Below, in pieces: positions 23,566 through 31,209 of a stretch of 33,503 bases of DNA (position 1 is its first letter; each line of letters begins with the position of its first letter). The stretch comes from Tabrizicola_A sp044377735 (GTDB lineage: Bacteria; Pseudomonadota; Alphaproteobacteria; Rhodobacterales; Rhodobacteraceae): positions 1-33,503 of the forward strand of contig JBILYK010000037.1 in NCBI GenBank assembly GCA_044377735.1. Direction: 5' to 3'. Under the pieces are notes generated by a model. That model had not been told where the DNA came from. It was given only the letters and a program-made list of their open reading frames with translations, and made no database searches. Made by a program: the position numbers and the translations under genes.

Positions 23566-25413
23566 TTAACCCGCTGCGTCCAGCTTTTCCTGCGCGCTCA
23601 GCCACATGGCTTCGGCACGATCCAGACCGTCCATCACCTCGGCGTATTTCTTGTTCCAGGTCTCCAACTCGCCCTTGCGGCCATCTTCATACAGCGCGGG
23701 ATCGGCCAGCTTGGTGGCCAGACGGTCGCGCATTTCATTCAGCTTGGCCAACCGCTCCTCGCATTTACGCACGTCAGATTTCAGCGCCAAGATTTCGTCA
23801 CGGCTGGCTTTTTTCGGTTTCTCAACCAGTTTGGGTGCAGGCTTTTCGGCCTCATCCCCCGCCAGCAATTGCCGCCGATACGCCTCAAGATCCTCGGTAT
23901 AAGGCGTCACCGCCCCGCCCTTCACCAGCCAAAGCCGGTCGGCGACCAAGGACAAAAGGTGCATGTCATGCGACACCAGAATGACTGCGCCCGAATACTC
24001 GGTCAACGCCTCGACCAGCGCCTCGCGGCTCTCGATGTCAAGGTGGTTGGTCGGTTCGTCAAGGATCAACAGATGCGGTGCATCCAGCGTGGCCAACAGC
24101 AGCGACAGCCGCGCCTTTTGTCCCCCCGACAGCCGCCCCACCACGGTCTCTGCCTGTTCAGCCATAAGGCCAAAGCTGGCCAAACGCGCGCGCAGCTTGG
24201 GCTGGCCCTCGGCAGGCCGCAGCCGCATGACATGCTGCAAAGGGGTCTCGTCGATGTGCAACTCATCCACCTGATGCTGCGCGAAATAGCCGATGCGCAG
24301 CTTGGAGGATTTGGTCATCTTGCCCTCGCACGGGGCAAGCTTCCCGGCCAAAAGCTTCGACAGCGTCGATTTGCCCTCGCCGTTGCGGCCCAAAAGCGCG
24401 ATACGGTCGTCCTGATCGATGCGCAGGCTCAGCTTGCGCAAGACCGGCGGACCGCCATAGCCCACCGCGCCGCCTTCGATGTTGATGATCGGCGGCGACA
24501 GCTCCTCGGGCGCGGGGAAGGTGAAGACCACCTTCTTGGCATCTTCGGGCGCAGTGATCGGCGTCATCTTTTCCAGCATCTTGACGCGCGATTGCGCCTG
24601 CACAGCTTTCGACGCCTTGGCCTTGAATCGATCCACGAACGATTGCAGATGGGCGCGGCGGGCCTCTTGCTTTTTCGCTTCCGCCTGCAAGACGGCGCGG
24701 CGTTCAGCCATCTGGCGGGCAAACTGGTCATAGCCGCCCTGCCAATAGGTCAGTTGACGGTTGTCCAGATGCAAAATCCCCTGCACGGCGCGGTTCAAAA
24801 GGCCGCGATCATGGCTGATGATCAGCACGGTATGGGGATATTTCGCCAGATAGCTTTCCAGCCACAAAGCGCCTTCCAGATCGAGATAGTTGGTCGGTTC
24901 GTCCAATAGCAGGTAATCAGGCTGGGCAAACAAGACACCGGCCAAAGCCACCCGCATCCGCCAGCCGCCCGAGAAATCCGAACAGGGGCGCAACTGCGCC
25001 TCGGCGTCAAAGCCCAGTCCCTTCAGAATGGACGACGCCCGCCCCTCGGCAGACCATGCGTCGATATCCGCCAGCCGCGCCTGAATTTCGGCAATCCGGT
25101 GCGGGTCATGTGCGGTGTCCGATTCAGCCAACAGCGCCGCCCGCTCGGTGTCGGCTTGCAACACCGTCTCAAGAAGTGACGTCGAGGAGGACGGCACCTC
25201 CTGCGCCACCCCGCCAATGCGCGCACGGGTGGGAATCGAGATCGCCCCCCCCTCCAGCGCCAACTCGCCCCGGATCAGGCGAAAGAGCGTGGTCTTGCCC
25301 GCCCCGTTGCGCCCGACCAGGCCCACCTTGTGGCCTGTGGGAATCGTCGCCGAGGCGCCCTCGAACAGCGGGCGGCCTTCAACACTATAGGTGATGTCTT
25401 CAATCTTCAGCAT
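23566..25413 (-). CDS. ABC-F family ATPase, YheS-like
   Basis: A 615-residue cytoplasmic protein with two ABC ATPase domains and no membrane segments, the ABC-F layout of ribosome-associated translation factors. Domain 1 has GRNGAGKTTLF (near 34), SGGWRMRVALAG (near 148) and LLLDEPTNYLDLEG (near 171). The linker (about 230-300) is rich in Lys/Arg, as expected for the P-site tRNA interaction arm. Domain 2 has GRNGEGKSTLSKLL (near 343), LSGGQKARLSLLLA and LLILDEPTNHLDIES. A C-terminal coiled coil (about 535-615) follows, pointing to the YheS/Uup side of the family. The ATG at 25413 begins MLKIEDITYSVEGRPLF as in homologues; the longer frame to 25461 is rejected. Confidence 0.93.
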   Translation of the reverse strand: MLKIEDITYSVEGRPLFEGASATIPTGHKVGLVGRNGAGKTTLFRLIRGELALEGGAISIPTRARIGGVAQEVPSSSTSLLETVLQADTERAALLAESDTAHDPHRIAEIQARLADIDAWSAEGRASSILKGLGFDAEAQLRPCSDFSGGWRMRVALAGVLFAQPDYLLLDEPTNYLDLEGALWLESYLAKYPHTVLIISHDRGLLNRAVQGILHLDNRQLTYWQGGYDQFARQMAERRAVLQAEAKKQEARRAHLQSFVDRFKAKASKAVQAQSRVKMLEKMTPITAPEDAKKVVFTFPAPEELSPPIINIEGGAVGYGGPPVLRKLSLRIDQDDRIALLGRNGEGKSTLSKLLAGKLAPCEGKMTKSSKLRIGYFAQHQVDELHIDETPLQHVMRLRPAEGQPKLRARLASFGLMAEQAETVVGRLSGGQKARLSLLLATLDAPHLLILDEPTNHLDIESREALVEALTEYSGAVILVSHDMHLLSLVADRLWLVKGGAVTPYTEDLEAYRRQLLAGDEAEKPAPKLVEKPKKASRDEILALKSDVRKCEERLAKLNEMRDRLATKLADPALYEDGRKGELETWNKKYAEVMDGLDRAEAMWLSAQEKLDAAG

Positions 25414-25468
25414 GCTGCGGCCTTGCCTCAGCCCATGGGAAAGGTCAACAGATGCCTTCAATGCGGCG

Positions 25469-25522
25469 CAAATATCTCGCGGGGGAGTCGCAGCAAGGCT
25501 GCGACGGGGGCGCGAAGCCCCC
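25469..25522 (+). repeat. GC-rich palindromic intergenic repeat, copy B
   Basis: An AAATATCTCGCGGGGG lead followed by two consecutive hairpins: GTCGCAGC-AAG-GCTGCGAC (25487-25505) and GGGGGC-GCGAA-GCCCCC (25506-25522). It resembles copy A at 14962-15003. It lies between divergent ABC-F and ndk genes. Confidence 0.6.
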
Positions 25523-25556
25523 TTCTTTGCCGCCCTTCTTTGCCCGCCTTCTTTTC
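25522..25556 (+). repeat. Short tandem repeat, 13-bp unit
   Basis: CTTCTTTGCCGCC, CTTCTTTGCCCGC, then a partial CTTCTTTTC. It lies upstream of ndk. Confidence 0.7.
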
Positions 25557-25629
25557 ATTGTCATCTTCCCATGCTATGCGCCGCGCCATCACATCGGGCC
25601 AATATCGGCCCCCATCCATGGAGAGCCAA

Positions 25630-26052
25630 ATGGCCATCGAACGCACCTTGTCGATCATCAAGCCCGACGCCACCAAGCGCAATCTGACCGGCAAGATCGT
25701 CGCCAAATTCGAAGACGCCGGCCTGCGGGTCGTCGCCTCCAAGCGCATCCATCTGACCAAGGCTCAGGCTGGCCAGTTCTACGCAGAACATGCCGAGCGC
25801 GGGTTCTACGGTGAGCTGTGCGATTTCATGGCTTCCGAACCGGTTGTTGTGCAGGTTCTGGAAGGCCAAGACGCCATTGCCAAGAACCGCGAAGTCATGG
25901 GCGCCACGGACCCGGCTCAGGCCGCCCCCGGCACGATCCGCAAGGAGTTTGCGCTGTCCAAGGGCGAAAACTCGGCCCACGGGTCAGATTCGCCTGCAGC
26001 CGCTGCGCGCGAAATCAGCTTCTTCTTCTCGGGTCTTGAACTGGTCGGCTGA
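25630..26052 (+). CDS. ndk: Nucleoside diphosphate kinase
   Basis: A 140-residue enzyme that balances nucleoside triphosphate pools by transferring the gamma phosphate through a phosphohistidine. The start (MAIERTLSIIKPDA), the RHLTKAQAGQFYAEH-like block and the active-site NSAHGSDS (His117) are canonical. The ATG at 25630 is required by homology; the frame is open 300 bp further upstream but that part contains the palindromic repeats. A clear terminator follows at 26080-26106. Confidence 0.98.
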   Translation: MAIERTLSIIKPDATKRNLTGKIVAKFEDAGLRVVASKRIHLTKAQAGQFYAEHAERGFYGELCDFMASEPVVVQVLEGQDAIAKNREVMGATDPAQAAPGTIRKEFALSKGENSAHGSDSPAAAAREISFFFSGLELVG

Positions 26053-26079
26053 GCCTGCCTGCCTTGCCTGAAAACCCGC

Positions 26080-26106
26080 AAAGCCGCCCCGCAAGGAGGC
26101 GGCTTT
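26080..26106 (+). terminator. Terminator of ndk
   Basis: AAAGCCGCC (26080-26088) pairs with GGCGGCTTT (26098-26106); T-rich 3' arm, 27 bp after the ndk stop. The A-rich 5' arm gives weak function in the opposite direction too. Confidence 0.8.
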
Positions 26107-26127
26107 GTTCTTGGCGAAAAAGGCGTT

Positions 26128-26443
26128 TTAAAACAAAATGATATCGGCTGAGGGGAGGGCGGTTGCACCGTCTTGCAAGGGGGCAATCAGAACCGGCCCT
26201 GCCGCGCCCATGCCATCCGCGTCGAACCACAGGCGATGGGTGACGTTGTTGAAGATAGACCGATCATCGGCATCCAACGCATCGCGGCGGTTCGCGAGGT
26301 GCAGGCGAAACTGCGCTGGCAATAGTGAGCCTGGCTTAAGTCCACCACCAAACCCAGCCCACGATGGAAACGCGGTGGTCATTGCAACGCCCGCCACGGA
26401 TCATGTCATGTCCAGTGCCGCCCCAGACCTGATCATCCCCCGC
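26128..26443 (-). pseudogene. Decayed C-terminal fragment of an RTX calcium-binding protein
   Basis: On the minus strand the open frame ending at 26128 reads PAQFRLHLANRRDALDADD..., FNNVTHRLWFDADGMGAAG and SADIILF. This follows the usual C-terminal pattern of bacterial RTX proteins (QFRxG...DADDRIIY, LFYDADGxGAG, LTAADF). Just upstream, in another frame (about 26443-26379), are RTX nonapeptides AGDDQVWGGTGHDMIRGGRCND. The usual linker between repeats and C-terminal domain is missing, and no start or ribosome binding site is visible. It is therefore a remnant with an internal deletion and a frameshift, not the same sequence as the intact RTX gene at 4900. Confidence 0.7.
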
Positions 26444-26447
26444 CTCC

Positions 26448-26837
26448 GACACAGGCGCAGATTTGCGAGATGCCAGATGTCGCGTTTCTATAATGCGGGT
26501 CATTTCCCGCCCAAAGCGCCTTGCCAGTCATGGTGTGAGTTGCGCCAGATCTTTATGGAACATTAGTCTAATCGTTCAGATTAGGCTTAAATTCATAGCC
26601 GTTATGATGAATTGGACGCGTGTCGGTCATGCCGCTCTTTCCTTTGAGACCCCCAAGATTGGGCCAACCAAGGCGGGTGTCAGGCAAGCGCGGCAAGGCA
26701 GGCCAAAACATGTTTTGATATGTTAATGTCAGGCCACTTTGCGCGTTATGTTGCGAGAAGGCACGCGGGCGACGCTTGGCGCGAATCTGGCAAAATCCCT
26801 GTCAAATAGGTAACGGAATCTTCCCAAAAGACGCGAC
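26448..26837. other. AT-richer intergenic stretch with two palindromes
   Basis: About 390 bp without a supportable gene, noticeably less GC-rich than its surroundings. It contains an inverted repeat CTAATC-GTTCA-GATTAG (26568-26584, extendable by 3 bp with a G-T pair) and the perfect palindrome AAAACATGTTTT (26705-26716). It probably includes decayed sequence upstream of the RTX remnant. Confidence 0.5.
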
Positions 26838-27302
26838 TTAGCCGCCACTTTTTCGTTCGGTTTTCATCACCCAGCGGCCGCTTTCTTCCGACCAATACTG
26901 CGCCGCCATGTCAAGGTTTGTCAGTCTGGACCACAGGCCGCGTGCGGTTTGCACGGCGGTCTCATTGTTGCCGTCAAACAAGATCCAAAGCCGCTCTAGC
27001 GCCTCCTCGCCGGGCAAAGGCTCGGCCCCGTCCATAAGCACCACGCCTTGCGCCCCGTTCACGGCGGCACCTGCGCCCAAGAGGACGGGTTGGTCAGCGT
27101 CCCAGTCGCCGCCCTCACAGGCATGTGGCAGGAAGCTGTCATCGGGCTCGACCCAAAGCCGGGCTTCCATCCGTTCCAGGCGCGCAGGATCGGGGCTGCG
27201 CAACATGACCCGCCAGCCCGCCGCCATCGCACGGGGCAGGATAAGCGCGAGCACCTCTTCGGGCCCTGAGCGCGTCAGATGGTAGAACATGGCCGTGCCC
27301 AT
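26838..27302 (-). CDS. holC: DNA polymerase III chi subunit
   Basis: A 154-residue protein starting MGTAMFYHLTRSGPEEVLALILPRAMAAGWRV, typical of HolC. It also has LWVEPDDSFLPH, DADQPVLL and LWILFDG, which match the family. Chi belongs to the clamp loader and links polymerase III to single-stranded DNA-binding protein. The frame is open upstream to 27434 inside pepA; the start at 27302 is chosen from the conserved N-terminus because no strong ribosome binding site is visible. It follows pepA by 64 bp on the same strand, a frequent pepA-holC pairing in proteobacteria. Confidence 0.9.
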   Translation of the reverse strand: MGTAMFYHLTRSGPEEVLALILPRAMAAGWRVMLRSPDPARLERMEARLWVEPDDSFLPHACEGGDWDADQPVLLGAGAAVNGAQGVVLMDGAEPLPGEEALERLWILFDGNNETAVQTARGLWSRLTNLDMAAQYWSEESGRWVMKTERKSGG

Positions 27303-27366
27303 CAGGCGACCGATGTGCGGTGGCAGGCGCTGCCATGGGTATTTGGGCCTCGATGAAAGGCCAAGG

Positions 27367-28842
27367 TCACGCCTTTCCTTCAAAGCGGTCGCGGATGAGC
27401 CGATTAAGCGCCAGCACCCCCCAGCCGGTGGCACCTTTTGGGGCGAGCGTGCTGTCAGATTTCAAAAGCGCTGTGCCCGCGATGTCGAGATGGATCCACG
27501 GCATGTCATCTTTGACAAAACGGCGCAGGAAATGTGCCGCCGTGATAGCCCCACCGTCGCGACCGCAGGAATTGACGATATCGGCCACGCGGCTTTTCAG
27601 CTTGGCGTCATAGCCATCGCCCATCGGCATCCGCCAAGCGCCCTCGCCTTCGGATTGGGCGGCGGCAAGGAAAGCATTGCACAAGGTATCGTCGTTTGAG
27701 AAGACGCCAGTGTTTTCATGGCCCAAGGCCACGATGATCGCGCCGGTCAAGGTGGCAAGGTCGATCATGCCCTTGGGTTTGAAACGCTCTTGCGTGTACC
27801 AAAGCACATCAGCCAAGACAAGGCGGCCCTCGGCGTCGGTGTTGATGACTTCGATCGTATCGCCCTTCATGGATCGCACCACGTCGCCGGGCCGCTGCGC
27901 CTTCCCGTCGGGCATGTTTTCAACCAGCCCAACCAGGCCCACGACATTGGCGCGCGCCTTGCGCAAAGCCAAGCTGCGCATGACGCCGGCCACGACGGCT
28001 GCCCCGCCCATGTCCATGGTCATCTCTTCCATGCCACCGGCGGGCTTGATGGAAATACCGCCCGTGTCAAAGACCACACCCTTACCCACCAGCGCCAAGG
28101 GGGCCTCACCCGCCTTGCCGCCCTTCCATTGCATGACCACAACCTTTGAAGGGCTCTCCGACCCCTGCCCCACGCCCAACAGCGCGCGCATGCCAAGCTT
28201 TTTGAGGTCAGCCTCTTCGAGGATTTCCACCTCAAGGCCCAGCTCATGCATTGCCGCCAGACGGGCGGCGAAATCCTCGGTGGTCAGCACATTGGCCGGT
28301 TCATTCACCAGATCGCGGGTGAAGAACACGCCTTCGCTAAGCGCGGCCAAGGGGGCAGCCGCGGCGGCCGCCGCTTCGGGGCGGGCGCAGGCGAGCGCAA
28401 CGGGGCCCAGTTGTTTTTTCTCGCCCGACTTGTGGGCGCTAAAATCATAGGCCCGCAGCGCAAGGCCAAAGGAAAGCTCCGCCGCCTGGGGGTGCGTCTC
28501 GGCCAGCACATGGGCGCCACCCTTGCCCACGACGCGGCCAATGGCGGCACCGGCCTTGCGCGCCTCAAGCAACGTGGCTTTTCGCGGCAGCTTGACCAGC
28601 ATCAGCGCCTCGGCGGCAAGCCCGGCGGGATAGGCCAGTGTCAGGCTTTCCCCGGTCTTGGTCCGCGCCCAATCGGCGCTCGAGAGCGCGCGGGTCAACA
28701 TGCCGCGCGTCAGCCGATCCAACCGGCGCGCGGCCGGGCTAGAGGGGGCATCGCCCTCGGCCAAAAGGGCCACAAGGCCGGGGGTGCCAGCCAGACGGTC
28801 AAGGTCGGTGGCGGTGAAGGTCAGGGCGACGGGCTGGTTCAT
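27367..28842 (-). CDS. pepA: Leucyl aminopeptidase
   Basis: A 491-residue M17 aminopeptidase that removes N-terminal residues from peptides using two metal ions. The C-terminal catalytic domain has GKGVVFDTGGISIKP, TMDMGGAA and the signature NTDAEGRLVLADVL (near residue 335), with the ligand Lys, Asp and Glu residues in place. The N-terminal macrodomain-like part (1-165) is variable and Ala-rich, as usual. Length is normal. It is divergent from lptF, with a 147-bp shared upstream region, and is followed by holC. Confidence 0.97.
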   Translation of the reverse strand: MNQPVALTFTATDLDRLAGTPGLVALLAEGDAPSSPAARRLDRLTRGMLTRALSSADWARTKTGESLTLAYPAGLAAEALMLVKLPRKATLLEARKAGAAIGRVVGKGGAHVLAETHPQAAELSFGLALRAYDFSAHKSGEKKQLGPVALACARPEAAAAAAAPLAALSEGVFFTRDLVNEPANVLTTEDFAARLAAMHELGLEVEILEEADLKKLGMRALLGVGQGSESPSKVVVMQWKGGKAGEAPLALVGKGVVFDTGGISIKPAGGMEEMTMDMGGAAVVAGVMRSLALRKARANVVGLVGLVENMPDGKAQRPGDVVRSMKGDTIEVINTDAEGRLVLADVLWYTQERFKPKGMIDLATLTGAIIVALGHENTGVFSNDDTLCNAFLAAAQSEGEGAWRMPMGDGYDAKLKSRVADIVNSCGRDGGAITAAHFLRRFVKDDMPWIHLDIAGTALLKSDSTLAPKGATGWGVLALNRLIRDRFEGKA

Positions 28843-28989
28843 CGAAAATCCTTATGGCTCCGCACGATCATCCGCGCGGCTTTTTGCGCAAAGCTAGCGA
28901 ACGGGACCGGGCTTGGCCAGATAGCAGTTTTCCCTGTCCGGGAATGTTGATAGCGTCAAAAGCGCAAACGCCACAAGGATTAGCGTCTC

Positions 28990-30105
28990 TTGCCCAGATT
29001 CGACCGATATCTGCTGACTCAGCTTCTGGCCGTCTTCGGCTTTTTTGCGCTGGTGTTGGTGCTGGTCTATTGGGTGAACCGGGCGGTGGGCCTGTTTGAC
29101 CAGTTGATCGGGGATGGTCAGACGGCGCTTGTGTTTCTGGAGTTATCAGTTCTAACCCTGCCCAATGTGATCCGCGTGGTCTTGCCGATCGCGGCCTTTG
29201 CGGCGGCGGTCTTTGTGGCCAATCGGTTGACGCAGGACAGCGAAATGGTGGTGATGCAGGCCACAGGGTTTTCCTCGTTTCGGCTGGCGCGGCCGGTTTT
29301 GATGTTTGGGTTGATTGTGGCGGCGGGGCTTATGGTGCTGTCGCATGTGCTTGTTCCGGCAAGCCGTGAGGCGTTGGTCCTGCGCTATGCCGAGATCCGG
29401 CAGAACGTCACAGCACGGTTTTTGACCGACGGGCAGTTCACCCATCCTGCGCCGGGCCTGACGCTCTATGTGCGCGAATTGGCCCCCTCGGGTGAGTTGC
29501 TGGATCTGTTTTTGACCGATGCCCGAAGCCCCGACCGAACAACGACTTATACCGCGCAAAAGGCGCTTTTTGCACGCACCGACAGCGGGCCAAAGTTGTT
29601 GATGTTCAATGGGCTGGTGCAGCAGATTGATGGCCAGACCCAGCGGCTGTCGCTTACGCGTTTTGCCGATTTCACCTATGATCTGGCGGGCCTGATCCCG
29701 CAAGTGACACCCGGCGCGCGCAGCATCGATGCGCTGAGCACGGCCGAGCTTATGGCCGCCAACCCAGAGGATCTGGCCGAGACACGGTCCACGCGGGCAG
29801 AGTTTTTGTATGACGGGCACAACCGTTTTGCCCAACCGTTTTTGGCGGTTGGGGCCGCACTGATTGGCTTTTCCGCCCTCTTGATGGGCTCATTCAGTCG
29901 GTTTGGGTTGTGGCGGCAGGTGGGGGTAGCCATCGTGCTTTTGGTGGCGGTGCAAGGGGTGTCCTCGGCAGCCATCGGACTGGGGCTGCGATCAGATCAG
30001 GGCTGGATCTGGGCCTATGCCGCGCCGATCTTTGGGTTGGCGCTGGGGGTGGGTATGTTGTGGTGGTCCGAGCGGCCACGCCGAGTGCGGAGGGCCTTCA
30101 CGTGA
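28990..30105 (+). CDS. lptF: LPS export permease LptF
   Basis: A 371-residue inner membrane subunit of the LptB2FG transporter that extracts lipopolysaccharide from the inner membrane. It has the family layout of helices at both ends (about 10-100 and 275-360, three each) flanking a periplasmic beta-jellyroll domain (about 130-260). The start begins PRFDRYLLTQLLAVFGFFALVLVLVY. The initiation codon is TTG (28990), with AAGGA ten bases upstream. Its stop overlaps the lptG GTG start (GTGA). Confidence 0.95.
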   Translation: MPRFDRYLLTQLLAVFGFFALVLVLVYWVNRAVGLFDQLIGDGQTALVFLELSVLTLPNVIRVVLPIAAFAAAVFVANRLTQDSEMVVMQATGFSSFRLARPVLMFGLIVAAGLMVLSHVLVPASREALVLRYAEIRQNVTARFLTDGQFTHPAPGLTLYVRELAPSGELLDLFLTDARSPDRTTTYTAQKALFARTDSGPKLLMFNGLVQQIDGQTQRLSLTRFADFTYDLAGLIPQVTPGARSIDALSTAELMAANPEDLAETRSTRAEFLYDGHNRFAQPFLAVGAALIGFSALLMGSFSRFGLWRQVGVAIVLLVAVQGVSSAAIGLGLRSDQGWIWAYAAPIFGLALGVGMLWWSERPRRVRRAFT

Positions 30106-31208
30106 CGCTGGACCTTTACATTGCGCGGCGCTTTATCGGCAGCTTTCTGCGGGTCTTTGGCGTGTTCTTTGGTGTTTTGACTTTGATCGACGTGATTGAA
30201 CAGATCCGCAAGTTTTCGCAAAGCGGCATCGGGCTGGTCGAGGCGCTGGTGCTTGCCGTGCTGAATGTGCCGCAAAACATGTATTTGATCCTGCCTTTGG
30301 TGATGGTGCTGGCAGGGATCACGTTGTTCTTGGGGCTGGCCAAGTCGTCTGAACTGGTGGTGGTGCGCGCGGCTGGGCGGTCGGGGCTGCGGTTTTTGGT
30401 CCCTCCTGTGGCGACTGCATTGGTGATTGGGATTTTCGCCGTGACGGTGTTGAACCCCTTAGTGGCGGCGACCTCGAAAGAATACGATCTGCGTGCTGCC
30501 GCGCGGGCGGCCGGTGACAGCGGTGTGCCTTCGGTCTTGTCCTTGTCGGCCGAGGGGCTGTGGTTGCGCCAAGGCGATGCGAGCGGGCAAACCGTGATCC
30601 ACGCCACGAGCGTTTCGCCGGGGGCGACAGACCTCGGCGGGGTGAGTTTTCATCTGTTTTCGCCCGAGGGGCGGATCACAGGCCGGATCGTGGCCGACCG
30701 GGCGCGGCTGGAGCCGGGACAATGGATTTTGGAAGAAGCCAAGCGATGGGATTTCGCGAATGACAATCCCGAAGCGCAGGCTCTGACCTCAGCAGTTCCC
30801 CTGTCCCTTGCGACCGACCTGACGCCGCAAGAGTTGATGGAGAAGCTGGGCTCGCCCGCGGCGGTGGCGTTTTGGGATTTGACCGCCCAAGCCCAAGCGC
30901 TGGAGCAGGCGGGATTTTCGGGCGCGGCCTATCGCTTGAGCTACCAGATGGAGCTGGCGCTGCCCTTGTTGATGGCGGCGATGGTGCTGGTGGCCGCGGG
31001 CTTTACCATGCGCCATGCACGCTTTGGTCAAACCGGGCAGATGGTGCTTTATGCCTTGATCGGTGGGTTCTTGATTTTCTTCCTGCGCAGCTTTGCGCAA
31101 GTGCTGGGCGAAAATGGCCAGATCCCGATTCTGGTGGCAGCATGGAGCCCGCCTATTGCCGCCGCGCTCTTGGCGCTGAGCCTCTTGTTGCATCTGGAGG
31201 ATGGCTGA
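30102..31208 (+). CDS. lptG: LPS export permease LptG
   Basis: A 368-residue partner of LptF, with a matching six-helix plus periplasmic domain architecture. It begins TLDLYIARRFIGSFLRVFGVFFGVLTLIDVIEQIRKF, the standard LptG start, and ends in three helices (LALPLLMAAMVLVAAGFTMRH ...). The GTG start overlaps the lptF stop (30102-30105), so the subunits are translated in step. LptB is not in this window. Confidence 0.95.
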   Translation: MTLDLYIARRFIGSFLRVFGVFFGVLTLIDVIEQIRKFSQSGIGLVEALVLAVLNVPQNMYLILPLVMVLAGITLFLGLAKSSELVVVRAAGRSGLRFLVPPVATALVIGIFAVTVLNPLVAATSKEYDLRAAARAAGDSGVPSVLSLSAEGLWLRQGDASGQTVIHATSVSPGATDLGGVSFHLFSPEGRITGRIVADRARLEPGQWILEEAKRWDFANDNPEAQALTSAVPLSLATDLTPQELMEKLGSPAAVAFWDLTAQAQALEQAGFSGAAYRLSYQMELALPLLMAAMVLVAAGFTMRHARFGQTGQMVLYALIGGFLIFFLRSFAQVLGENGQIPILVAAWSPPIAAALLALSLLLHLEDG

Positions 31209-31209
31209 C

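Noticed and set aside
25330..25629. N-terminal extension of ndk
   Set aside because: The extension runs through palindromic and tandem repeats and into the ABC-F gene; NDK proteins start at the chosen Met.
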